DNA of 64,000 nucleotides from Hyphomicrobium sp. 12-62-95 (lineage in GTDB: Bacteria > Pseudomonadota > Alphaproteobacteria > Rhizobiales > Hyphomicrobiaceae), in assembly GCA_002279935.1 (NCBI GenBank), contig NCCZ01000001.1, positions 62,001-126,000 of the forward strand, written 5' to 3'. The translations under genes and the position numbers were made by a program. The notes under the pieces are model-generated. The model ran no database searches. It had not been told where the DNA came from and worked only from the letters and a program-made list of their open reading frames with translations. How positions within the stretch are numbered: the stretch's first letter is position 1; the number at the start of each line of letters is the position of its first letter. Positions 56,715 to 64,000 of this stretch are shown piece by piece.

Positions 56715-57200
56715 ATGGACCGCTTTGTCTCGACATTCACAAACAAGATCGACGCTAAGGGGCGGGTGTCGATCCCAGCACCCTTCCGCGCCGTGCTCGA
56801 GCGCGACGGATATGCCGGGGGCATCTACTGCTACCCTTCGCTCGATGCTCCGGCACTCGATGCAGGCGGCGAGAGACTTGCGCAGAAGATCGATGGGCTT
56901 CTCGCAGGCCTGCCGGACTATTCGGATGAGCGTGACGAACTGTCTGTCGCGCTCTACGGTGACGTCCAGGTCATCGCGATCGATGGGGACGGGCGCATCG
57001 TGCTTCCTCAATCGCTTCGCAGCCACGCCGGTCTTCAGTCCGAGGTCACTTTCGTTGGGCTCGGCGATAAATTCCAGATGTGGGCGCCTGAGCGGTTCGA
57101 CGAACGCCGCCGCGTCGCCCGCGAAAAAGTCCAGGAGCATCGCAAGCTTCTTGGACGGCAACCGCCGCGATCAGACGGCGGCGACGGAGAGGGTGAATGA
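56715..57200 (+). CDS. mraZ: Division/cell-wall regulator MraZ
   Basis: Double AbrB-like swapped-hairpin regulator of the division and cell-wall cluster, repressing its own operon. The two DNA-binding halves are seen: TNKIDAKGRVSIPAPFR and GDGRIVLPQSLRSHAG. 161 residues; the tail (RSDGGDGEGE) is polar. Overlaps rsmH by four bases. Controlled by the phased boxes at 56503-56537 (inference from known MraZ sites). Confidence 0.95.
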   Translation: MDRFVSTFTNKIDAKGRVSIPAPFRAVLERDGYAGGIYCYPSLDAPALDAGGERLAQKIDGLLAGLPDYSDERDELSVALYGDVQVIAIDGDGRIVLPQSLRSHAGLQSEVTFVGLGDKFQMWAPERFDERRRVAREKVQEHRKLLGRQPPRSDGGDGEGE

Positions 57201-58186
57201 GCGTGGGGGGCGGTTCGACAGCGGATACGCCCCGGCACATCCCGGTGATGCTTCCGGACGTGCTGGACGCTCTCAGTCCGAAGGCCGGCGAAACATTCAT
57301 TGACGGCACGTTTGGCGCGGGCGGCTACACGCGCGCCATCCTGGAGGCAGGCGGGACGCACGTGATCGCGTTTGATCGCGATCCGACGGCGATTGAGGCT
57401 GGTGCCGGGCTCGTTGCGGCGTTCGCGCCGCGGCTGACGCTGCTGCACCGCCCGTTTGGAGATACGGCGGCTGCGATCGAGGAGATCGGCATCACGGCCG
57501 TCGATGGCGTCGTGCTCGATATCGGCGTGTCGTCGATGCAGATCGATCAGGCGGAGCGGGGGTTTTCGTTTCAAAGCGATGGGCCGCTCGATATGCGCAT
57601 GTCGCGCGAGGGGCCGAGTGCCGCCGACGTCGTCAACGGGTTCGACGAAGAGCAGATTGCAGACATCATCTACGAATACGGCGAAGAGAGGCGGTCGCGG
57701 GCCATTGCGCGGGCGATCGTGAAGGCGCGGGCAGTGGCGCCTCTTACGCGGACGAAGGAGTTGGCCGATCTCGTGCTGCGCGTGTTTCATGGGCGCAAGG
57801 AAGACGGGCGGCATCCGGCAACGCGGACGTTTCAAGGCTTGCGCATTTTCGTCAACGACGAACTGGGGGAATTGGAGCGGGGCTTAGCGGGGGCTGAAAA
57901 AATTCTGCGTGCCGGGGGACGGCTGGTGGTGGTGACCTTCCACAGCTTGGAAGATCGAATCGTGAAGCGATTCATGGCGGAACGGTCCGGCAAGTCAGAC
58001 CAAGGATCGCGTTATCTGCCGCAAAAGAACATACAAGTTTCGCCGCCCAGTTTCCGGATTGTTAACTCGCGTCCGTTAACACCTCAGAAAGGTGAATTGG
58101 ATGTGAACCCGCGTGCCCGGTCGGCACGGCTCAGGGCCGCCATCCGGACGGACGCTCCAGCCTGGAGCACCGCCGGCCGCTCCTGA
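57197..58186 (+). CDS. rsmH: 16S rRNA (cytosine-1402-N4)-methyltransferase RsmH
   Basis: Methylates C1402 in the ribosomal decoding region. Conserved: RHIPVMLPDVLDALSPK, FIDGTFGAGGYTRAIL (cofactor loop) and RGFSFQSDGPLDMRMS, with TFHSLEDRIVKRF near the C-terminus. 329 residues including a short Gly-rich leader. Start at 57197 overlaps the mraZ stop. ftsL follows 60 bases on. Confidence 0.95.
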   Translation: MSVGGGSTADTPRHIPVMLPDVLDALSPKAGETFIDGTFGAGGYTRAILEAGGTHVIAFDRDPTAIEAGAGLVAAFAPRLTLLHRPFGDTAAAIEEIGITAVDGVVLDIGVSSMQIDQAERGFSFQSDGPLDMRMSREGPSAADVVNGFDEEQIADIIYEYGEERRSRAIARAIVKARAVAPLTRTKELADLVLRVFHGRKEDGRHPATRTFQGLRIFVNDELGELERGLAGAEKILRAGGRLVVVTFHSLEDRIVKRFMAERSGKSDQGSRYLPQKNIQVSPPSFRIVNSRPLTPQKGELDVNPRARSARLRAAIRTDAPAWSTAGRS

Positions 58187-58245
58187 TCCGATGGACCCTT
58201 GCGCACGCGGCTCTGCCGAAACGCCGGTAAGCAGCGGAGCGGGCT

Positions 58246-58542
58246 ATGCGTATTTTAAATTTCGTTGCGATCTTCATGGCGCTGGCGAGCGCTTTTCTCC
58301 TTTATGGTCTTAACTACGACACGCGCATGATCGAGGGCCGTTTGCATTCGCGGGAGCGCGAAGCGGAGCGGGCGCGGGCCGATATCGCGGTGCTGCGCGC
58401 GGAGCGGGCGCATCTGGCACGGCCGGAGCGGATCGAGCCGATTGCACGGGGATTGGGGCTGGAGCCGTTGGGTGCGCGCCACCTTCTGCCGGGTCCGGGC
58501 CTTGCTTCCAGTGACATCACCACCAGTTCGACGGCACCTTGA
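58246..58542 (+). CDS. ftsL: Cell division protein FtsL
   Basis: Short bitopic membrane protein of the divisome, 98 residues. One N-terminal transmembrane helix (FVAIFMALASAFLLYGLNYD) then a coiled coil (RLHSREREAERARADIAVLRAER) in the periplasm that pairs with DivIC/FtsB. No sequence motif beyond this; identified by order between rsmH and ftsI. Confidence 0.85.
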   Translation: MRILNFVAIFMALASAFLLYGLNYDTRMIEGRLHSREREAERARADIAVLRAERAHLARPERIEPIARGLGLEPLGARHLLPGPGLASSDITTSSTAP

Positions 58543-58549
58543 AGACGCC

Positions 58550-60202
58550 ATGCCTCACCGTGTCAGCCCACCCAAAAAAGATACATCCGGTATGAGCGGT
58601 TCTGCGCCACGGTCGCGGTCGCGCGTGCTGGCGCTGGGCGTGGCGCTGGCATTCGTGGCGGTCGGCGGGCAGCTGGTGCGGCTGGCACTGCAAAACGAGG
58701 GGGCGAGCACGATCCGGGTGTCGATGATGTCGACGCCATCGTCGACGTTGGCGCGGCCGGATATCGTGGATCGCAACGGGCGGCTCTTGGCGACCGATGT
58801 GCAGATGCCGTCGCTCTATGCGGATCCGCATCTCATCCAGGATGCGGACGAGGCGGCTGAACGATTGGGGCGGATGTTTTCCGGTCTGGATGTGCGCGCG
58901 TTGCGCAGCAGCCTTGCGGACAAGACGAAGCGGTTCGTCTGGATCCGGCGCGGGCTCACGCCTGCCATGGCGCAGCGGGTACACAACTTAGGCATTCCGG
59001 GCGTGTTGTTCGTCGATGAAATCCGGCGGACCTATCCAGCTGGCCGGTTGGGCGGGCACATTTTGGGCCGCGTCGATATCGATAACCGGGGTACCTCGGG
59101 GATCGAACGGCATATCGACGAGGTGGGCGCGTCGGAGGCGGCGCACGGGGCGCGGCTGTCGGCGCGGGCGCCGGTGCGGCTGTCGCTCGATCTCAGCGTG
59201 ATGCATGCGCTCGACGACGAATTGAAAAGCGCGATGGAGCGGTATGATGCGCCGGGGGCCGCGGGCCTCGTGATGGATGTGCGGACGGGCGAGATCGTGG
59301 CCGCGGTGTCGCGTCCGGGCGCCGATCCGGCCATGGCCGAAGAGGTTCTCGATCCGGAGCGCATTGACAAGGTGGCGGCGGGGACGTTCGAGCTCGGCTC
59401 CATTGTGAAACTCGTCACCGTTGCGTTGGCGCTCGAGACGGGCAAGACGCTGGACAGTCTGGTCGATACGAGTGAGCCGTTGAAAGCGGGACGGTTTACG
59501 ATTGAAGATCTGCATCCGCTCGGGCGGCCGATGTCAGTGGCGGAGGTTTTCGTACATTCATCGAATGTGGGGGCAGGGCAATTGGCCCTGTCGGCCGGTG
59601 CAGAGGCGCAACAAGCGTTTTTTGAAAAGCTCGGGCTGTGGTCGCCGTTGAAGACGGAGGTTTCGGCTGGACCCGAGCCCTTGAAACCGGCGCAGGTCGG
59701 GCGCATCGAACAGATTACGTTGGCGTTTGGACATGGGTTGGCGGTGACGCCGTTGCAGTTCGCAGCAGCGTCGGCGGCGCTGATGAACGGTGGGACGGCG
59801 GTGACGCCGACGTTCCTGGTGCGCGATGAGGATGCGGCCGGCGCGCGCGTGGTGTCGGCGCGGACGAGTGCGCTGTTGCGCGAGGTGATGCGGCGCAATG
59901 TGACTGATCCTTCGGGGACCGGGCGGCGGGCCGATGTGGCCGGCTTCGAGGTGGGCGGCAAAACGGGCACGGCGGAAATGGCCGTGCGCGGGGGCTATCG
60001 CAAAAAGTCGGTGATTGCGTCGTTCATGGGGACGTTTCCGGCGTCCGATCCCCGCTTTGTCACGCTCATCATGCTGTTCGAGCCCCGGGGCCAAGAAAGC
60101 ACCGGCGGAGAGATTACGGCCGGGCGGAACGCGGCGCCGACGACGGCACGGGTTATTGAGCGCATCGCGCCGCTTCTGGGCGTTGCGGCGAAGGCTTCCT
60201 AG
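58550..60202 (+). CDS. ftsI: Septal penicillin-binding protein FtsI (PBP3)
   Basis: Class B transpeptidase of septal peptidoglycan. One N-terminal helix (VLALGVALAFVAVGGQLVRLA), a pedestal domain with RPDIVDRNGRLLATD, then the penicillin-binding domain: active-site Ser284 (ELGSIVK, SxxK), SSN at 337-339 and KTG at 471-473. 550 residues. Start at 58550 (MPHRVSPP) eight bases after ftsL; the frame extends upstream inside ftsL without meaning. Divisome gene order continues beyond typical murE, absent here: the following gene is a thioredoxin-like one. Confidence 0.95.
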   Translation: MPHRVSPPKKDTSGMSGSAPRSRSRVLALGVALAFVAVGGQLVRLALQNEGASTIRVSMMSTPSSTLARPDIVDRNGRLLATDVQMPSLYADPHLIQDADEAAERLGRMFSGLDVRALRSSLADKTKRFVWIRRGLTPAMAQRVHNLGIPGVLFVDEIRRTYPAGRLGGHILGRVDIDNRGTSGIERHIDEVGASEAAHGARLSARAPVRLSLDLSVMHALDDELKSAMERYDAPGAAGLVMDVRTGEIVAAVSRPGADPAMAEEVLDPERIDKVAAGTFELGSIVKLVTVALALETGKTLDSLVDTSEPLKAGRFTIEDLHPLGRPMSVAEVFVHSSNVGAGQLALSAGAEAQQAFFEKLGLWSPLKTEVSAGPEPLKPAQVGRIEQITLAFGHGLAVTPLQFAAASAALMNGGTAVTPTFLVRDEDAAGARVVSARTSALLREVMRRNVTDPSGTGRRADVAGFEVGGKTGTAEMAVRGGYRKKSVIASFMGTFPASDPRFVTLIMLFEPRGQESTGGEITAGRNAAPTTARVIERIAPLLGVAAKAS

Positions 60203-60294
60203 TCGGGCGGCCGACGTGGTGGGCGCGCGATCCTTTCTTGATCGGGGGCCGTACACTTGGCAGAACACTACCAAAAACTCCCGGAGGAACCCCA

Positions 60295-60807
60295 ATGCGT
60301 CTCGTGTCCGCCTGCTTGGCCTTTGTACTGGCTGCGATTTTGGCCGTTGGTCCAGCGTATGCCACGGCGCCGGGGGCTGAGAATTGGAATGCGCCGGCCA
60401 TTACCTGGCACAGTCTCAAGACGGGCATCCCGGAGGCCACGCGGACGGGCAAGACGGTGGTGATGGTGTTTCATGCGCCGTGGTGTACGGCGTGCGCCAA
60501 GTATCGCGCCGTTTTTAAAGACGAGCGGGTTGTGGCCGCGGCCAAGGATGTGGTGATGATCCTGGTCGATGCGGATGCGGACAAGACGGCGAACGGAGCC
60601 TTTGCGCCGGATGGGACGTATGTGCCGCGCACGATTTTTATGACGCCCGATGGTGAAGTGCGCACGGATTTGACAGGCAAGTCCGATCCCAAGCATCCGC
60701 ACACGATCGACATCGACAAGCCGGACGAGTTGTTGGCGCTTATTCAGAAGGCGGCTACGGGTGCTGGCGGGACGCAACCGCACCCGGATGAGCGGGCGTC
60801 GAACTGA
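60295..60807 (+). CDS. Exported thioredoxin-like protein
   Basis: 170 residues. Signal peptide about 1-23 (LAFVLAAILAVGPAYA) and a thioredoxin-fold domain with the active site HAPWCTACAKYR (Cys64, Cys67). A cis-Pro region TYVPRTIFMTPDGEVRTDLTG follows. The WCTAC site is not the usual WCGPC, and the domain is like DUF255/DsbD-C type proteins. Periplasmic thiol exchange or reductase function is inferred; no partner is evident. GGAGGA site before the ATG. Convergent with the small exported protein gene. Confidence 0.75.
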   Translation: MRLVSACLAFVLAAILAVGPAYATAPGAENWNAPAITWHSLKTGIPEATRTGKTVVMVFHAPWCTACAKYRAVFKDERVVAAAKDVVMILVDADADKTANGAFAPDGTYVPRTIFMTPDGEVRTDLTGKSDPKHPHTIDIDKPDELLALIQKAATGAGGTQPHPDERASN

Positions 60808-60815
60808 GCAACTCC

Positions 60816-61097
60816 TCAGCGGTTGCGTTCGCGCTGATCGTGCCAGAAGTCCACTGTTTCACGCCGTAGGGTGTCGCGACACGTCGCGCTGCAATCGACG
60901 AGTGTGCCGCCTTTAAGGCGCATTTTCCAGCCGACGGGTGAGCGAACAAGTTTGGCCGTGTAACAGTCGGAGCCGTAACTGCTGCAAGCGGTGACTTTGC
61001 CTTCGCGGATTTCGCGGGGTGTGACGGGGCTGGCCTCGGCAGGCATGGGGATGACGGCCAGTGCGAGCAGGGTGATGGCGGTGATGGTTTTGTACAT
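60816..61097 (-). CDS. Small exported cysteine-containing protein
   Basis: 93 residues. Signal peptide about 1-22 (ITLLALAVIPMPAEA); mature part with four cysteines (VTACSSYGSDCYTAKLV, LVDCSATCRDTLRRETV). Start at 61097 with a GGAGGAAGG site. No family is recognised. It lies between the thioredoxin-like and ceramidase genes. Confidence 0.55.
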   Translation of the reverse strand: MYKTITAITLLALAVIPMPAEASPVTPREIREGKVTACSSYGSDCYTAKLVRSPVGWKMRLKGGTLVDCSATCRDTLRRETVDFWHDQRERNR

Positions 61098-61226
61098 GAC
61101 CTTCCTCCGGTTGCGATCTGTAACGGTGTCTCTCGTTGTGTAAGTTAATCTCAGAGTATTGGTCTGTGAAACGCAAAACTTCCGCCATCCGTTCACGACT
61201 TCGCAGCATCTCGAGGCCGATTTCAT

Positions 61227-61979
61227 ATGTCGTGGTCTGATAAGATCTTTGCCTACTGTGAGCGGGCGGCCAATCCGGCTTTCTGGGCGGAACCCTTCAA
61301 CGCGCTTTCAAATATAGCGTTTCTCGTGGCGGCGTTTGCTGCAGCGATCCACTTGGCGCGGAGAGCTGGGAGTTCGCGCCGGCTGATGGAATGGCTGCTC
61401 GTCCTGCTCGTGTTCGTGATCGGCGTGGGCAGCTTTCTGTTTCATACGTATGCGACGCGCTGGGCGTCGGTGGCGGATACGGCGCCGATCGGCATTTTCA
61501 TGATCGGGTATCTCGCCTTCGCGATGCGCCGCTATCTTGGTGCGCCGTATTGGGCGGTGGCTGCGGGGCTCGGCGTTTTCCTGCTCGCAATGAAGGCGGC
61601 GGAGGGAATTCCATGCCAGCCGGGATTGCTGCCGATCACGATGGCGGCAGGCCGGCCCTGCTTTAATGGGTCGCTGGGCTATGTTCCCGCGCTGGCGGCG
61701 CTCGTGTTGATCGGTGTGGCGCTGGTGATCCGGCGGCATGGCGCGGGCTCAGCAGTGCTGGCTGCGGGGGCGGTGTTTGCCGTGTCACTCACCTTGCGAA
61801 CGGTCGATTTCGAAGTTTGTGGGGTCACGTCGGTGTTGGGCCGGGCGCGAGGAACGCATGCGCTCTGGCACATCGCCAACGCGCTGTTGCTTTATCTTCT
61901 CCTTCTGGCGGCAATCCGGCATGGAGCGGGCGTCAGGACGACAAGCGCAGACCGTTCAACCGCTTGGCAATCTCCTTGA
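61227..61979 (+). CDS. Ceramidase/CREST-family membrane protein
   Basis: A 250-residue polytopic protein, seven hydrophobic helices. EPFNALSNIAFL, GSFLFHTYATRWASVADTAPIGIF and HALWHIANALLLYL match the alkaline ceramidase / PAQR (CREST) superfamily, whose Ser, Asp and His residues bind Zn. Bacterial members are probably hydrolases; substrate unknown. Its last 47 bases overlap the convergent TadG-like gene (61933-61979). Start at 61227. Confidence 0.75.
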   Translation: MSWSDKIFAYCERAANPAFWAEPFNALSNIAFLVAAFAAAIHLARRAGSSRRLMEWLLVLLVFVIGVGSFLFHTYATRWASVADTAPIGIFMIGYLAFAMRRYLGAPYWAVAAGLGVFLLAMKAAEGIPCQPGLLPITMAAGRPCFNGSLGYVPALAALVLIGVALVIRRHGAGSAVLAAGAVFAVSLTLRTVDFEVCGVTSVLGRARGTHALWHIANALLLYLLLLAAIRHGAGVRTTSADRSTAWQSP

Positions 61980-63156
61980 AGGTCTGGCGCAGGGCTGCTC
62001 CATCTTCCGCCTCGTAGTAGTGGGCCGGCGAGGTGGCGCAATACTGCAGGGTCGGGACCACATCCTCGGGGACTTGGAAGCCAACCGTGTAGATCGTGAT
62101 GTTGTTGGCCTTCATCGAGTCGCACAATGCCCGCGCTTGGGCGACCGAGTTCCCGTTCTCGGCTTCGTAGTAGCTGTTGAACATCCCGTCGGTCATGAGG
62201 AGTGCGACTTTTCGGAAGTCCGTGTTGTCGTATTCCACCGGCGCGCTGTCGCCTGGCAGAACTGAGGCCCAGTTCGGCGACAACAGATAGGATGCCCAGG
62301 CGATCCCCAGATGACCCGCAGTCATGCCGCCGGCGGTCATCGCATTGATGGCCTCATCAAGGGTGCCGAGATCATTGGACAGTGGCTGGACTTCTGCGGT
62401 TGGGCAGTTAGCTGATTTCCGATTGAGTTTTCCGGCCGATGGCTTTGCATCGGAAAACGCATGCGGACCTCGTCTTTCAGTCACGCACTTGGTTTTGTCT
62501 CCGGCCTGAGATTTGCCGTTGTTGCCTTTGCCATTCGAGGCTTTTTCAGCGATGTCGCCGGCATTCACCGCCGTCGAGAACGGAGCGAGTGCGACCTTGT
62601 TTGAGTGCGGGGTGTTGGTGGGGAGCAGGATCTCGATCAGATCGCGTGCGGCGGCTTTGAGGTCTTCAATTTTAGATCCGGCCATCGACCCGCTCACATC
62701 AAGCATCATTGACACCTCGACGTCCTTGACGTCGAAGACGGCCGACGAGCGGATTTGCAGGTCCATCTTTTCCCGGCCCGTTATCGCCATAATCGTTGTC
62801 GGCACTTCGATGTTTGCAACAAGTTGGACGCTGTTCTCCTCCCGGTTGGGAACCACTTGGAAGGTTTGCACGGAAAAGCCGTTGGCATTCATGGCAATGT
62901 TGGAATTAAAGTATTCGAGCACGAGCGCGGATAATTCTGCGTCGGTTGGGTCGCCCAAGCGCAGTGCCTTGGCGCCAGCCAGAGCCGCCGCATCGAGCGC
63001 GCTCGAGGCGATGCTATGAACACGCGAGCTGCGCGCGGTGTCGACACTGAGGCCAGCAGCCACAGCAAGAACCAGCATCATGAGGCCAAAAAGCGGGGCG
63101 ATGGCACCTGATTGGTTGGCGACGAACTTGGACTGGATATTGCCAACGCTTGTCAT
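61933..63156 (-). CDS. TadG-like von Willebrand factor A protein
   Basis: About 407 residues. N-terminal TadE/TadG helix (NQSGAIAPLFGLMMLVLAVAAGLSVDTARSSR) and a VWA domain with LDVSGSMAGSKIEDLK (DxSxS). A long insert near KCVTERRGPHAFSDAKPSAGK lies in the middle of the domain. Start uncertain: 63156 (MTSVGN), 63183 or 63189. Paralogous in layout to 34210-35505; GC is again lower than neighbours. It converges on the ceramidase-like gene and its 3' end overlaps it by 47 bases. Confidence 0.7.
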   Translation of the reverse strand: MTSVGNIQSKFVANQSGAIAPLFGLMMLVLAVAAGLSVDTARSSRVHSIASSALDAAALAGAKALRLGDPTDAELSALVLEYFNSNIAMNANGFSVQTFQVVPNREENSVQLVANIEVPTTIMAITGREKMDLQIRSSAVFDVKDVEVSMMLDVSGSMAGSKIEDLKAAARDLIEILLPTNTPHSNKVALAPFSTAVNAGDIAEKASNGKGNNGKSQAGDKTKCVTERRGPHAFSDAKPSAGKLNRKSANCPTAEVQPLSNDLGTLDEAINAMTAGGMTAGHLGIAWASYLLSPNWASVLPGDSAPVEYDNTDFRKVALLMTDGMFNSYYEAENGNSVAQARALCDSMKANNITIYTVGFQVPEDVVPTLQYCATSPAHYYEAEDGAALRQTFKEIAKRLNGLRLSS

Positions 63157-63596
63157 TCTGCTGCCTGCTGGGAAAAACTTCATCGGCAAACCATATGAAT
63201 CGGAACGTAAACAAAGTGTCGAACCTTATAGGTGGAAATGCTGACAAATTGGATTCGAGTTATGCGAGTTTATTTTTCGATTAGATATTCATTCGAATTT
63301 CTGCCGTTGCGGAAAGGTTTGAATAATCATGTCGCATTGAGATGCCTTGATTGATCGCCTGGCGTGTTCTGGGAGTGCGTTGACGTGCAGTTGCACAGCT
63401 TGGACTGTGCAGCTCGATGGTCGTGGTCATTTGAGGCCACGGGGACGCCGACCGCTGTCTTGATGCGCTTGCCGGGGAGCGCCGGCGCGGACGTTTGGAA
63501 ATTGTCCGACCGCTACGGTTCCACCGGCGGACACCCGCCGTTCTGCGGGGGTTTCCTGCCGAAAGACGGCTCTGACCGACGGCGGCCTTCTGCAAA
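63157..63596. other. Gene-free stretch upstream of TadG-like protein
   Basis: About 440 bases. The part nearest the TadG-like gene (63190-63320) is AT-rich with runs such as TTTATTTTTCGATTAG and could hold its promoter. The remainder shows no convincing coding frame, RNA or repeat beyond a GCAC...TGCAC pair near 63388-63410. Confidence 0.4.
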
Positions 63597-63682
63597 TGGT
63601 GCGGACGGTGGGATTCGAACCCACACGGGGTTGCCCCCTCGGGATTTTAAGTCCCGTGTGTCTACCGTTCCACCACGTCCGC
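63597..63682 (-). tRNA. tRNA-Leu (anticodon UAA)
   Basis: Cloverleaf on the minus strand: acceptor GCGGACG/CGTCCGC, anticodon stem CGGGA/TCCCG enclosing loop CTTAAAA (anticodon TAA), a class-II long variable arm (GAGGGGGCAACCCC), T-arm GTGGGTTCGAATCCCAC, and encoded ACCA (CCA at 63597-63599). Reads UUA codons, rare in a GC-rich genome. Confidence 0.97.
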
Positions 63683-63847
63683 GGGAAACGGCGCCTTTAT
63701 GCGATGCCAGAGCGGCGCGCGCAATCGTATCGCGCAGGGATGGTGCTGCGCTTGGACGTGGGACGAACTGTTGCGGGTTCAAGGGGGCGGCAATCGGGGT
63801 AGTGTTGCGGCTCGGCGGTGTTTGGATGCGGGGCGCTTTCGGAGATG

Positions 63848-64000
63848 ATGGATCTTCAGGCACTGGTGTGTGAGGTTCACGCCGAACTCGATGCGGCGTC
63901 CGAGAGGGGCCGGGTAGCGGACTACATTCCCGAACTGGGAAAGGTGCCGGGCGCGAAGTTCGGGATCGCAATCGCGACCATGGATGGCCGTTGCGTCACC
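63848..64000 (+). CDS. glsA: Glutaminase, 5' part only
   Basis: The window ends 51 codons in. MDLQALVCEVHAELDAASE and RVADYIPELGKVPGAKFGIAIATMDG match the start of serine-dependent glutaminases (GlsA), which convert glutamine to glutamate and ammonia. An ATG at 63845 is also possible; GGAG lies at 63841-63844. The 162 bases before it, between tRNA-Leu and this gene, show no other feature. Confidence 0.8.
   Translation, partial: MDLQALVCEVHAELDAASERGRVADYIPELGKVPGAKFGIAIATMDGRCVT

Noticed and set aside
57197..58542. Division cluster truncated as a sign of rearrangement
   Set aside because: murE and later genes do not follow ftsI here, but gene order downstream of ftsI varies in this order, so absence alone is not evidence of rearrangement.

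Overview
The window is a GC-rich chromosomal segment from an alphaproteobacterium, most likely of the order Hyphomicrobiales and possibly near Hyphomicrobium (inference from gene content, not from a database search). Supporting signs are a ChpT phosphotransferase, a TrcR (DUF1013) regulator, DUF1134, COQ9-like and UbiK proteins, the order rnpB - mraZ - rsmH - ftsL - ftsI, and TTAACCAT motifs resembling CtrA sites. Most of the content is housekeeping, with no phage, transposase, CRISPR array or plasmid gene.

Layout. 1-4 kb: the end of an L,D-transpeptidase-like protein, an NnrU-type membrane protein, a candidate structured RNA with its own promoter, and a membrane-protein pair including a SLATT-like three-helix protein. 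4-11 kb: a coiled-coil membrane protein, DUF1134, cysQ, the chpT/response-regulator pair, the fetAB transporter and a low-complexity exported protein. 11-21 kb: cspA, rlmJ, der, holC, an MFS transporter with a divergent TetR regulator, lgt with a PRMT-like methyltransferase, ubiK, a YbjN protein and proC. 22-24 kb: a compact arsenic module, arsR-arsC-aqpS, with a very clear ArsR operator. 24-39 kb: a YcbB-type L,D-transpeptidase, rimO, trcR, a MaoC hydratase, ribF, ileS, a TadG-like protein, ubiA, rsmE and glutamate-cysteine ligase.

39-48 kb is a hydroxy-acid oxidation region: lutABC and a LysR regulator on the minus strand face glcDEF on the plus strand. These oxidise lactate or glycolate and probably share control from the LysR-glcD intergenic region. 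A pentapeptide-repeat protein and a fused 5-oxoprolinase follow. 52-64 kb holds a TerB-DnaJ protein, an AmpD-type amidase, RNase P RNA, a Ser/Ala-rich membrane-anchored protein and the start of the division and cell-wall cluster. That cluster begins behind four 10-bp-phased MraZ boxes. A thioredoxin-like protein, a ceramidase-family membrane protein, a second TadG-like protein, tRNA-Leu(UAA) and the beginning of a glutaminase gene close the window.

The most unusual structure lies in repeats and leaders rather than a new gene cluster. ileS carries an in-frame palindromic element encoding a [17 protein letters not shown] peptide, and a related hairpin sits in an intergenic region. A 145-bp tandem duplication copies the end of ubiK. 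Four 38-bp hairpin repeats abut the trcR stop codon. REP-like GTCATCC palindromes recur between genes. The structured RNA near 1.7 kb and the SLATT-like pair are the best candidates for something undescribed. No complete new defence or biosynthetic system could be shown from the sequence alone.
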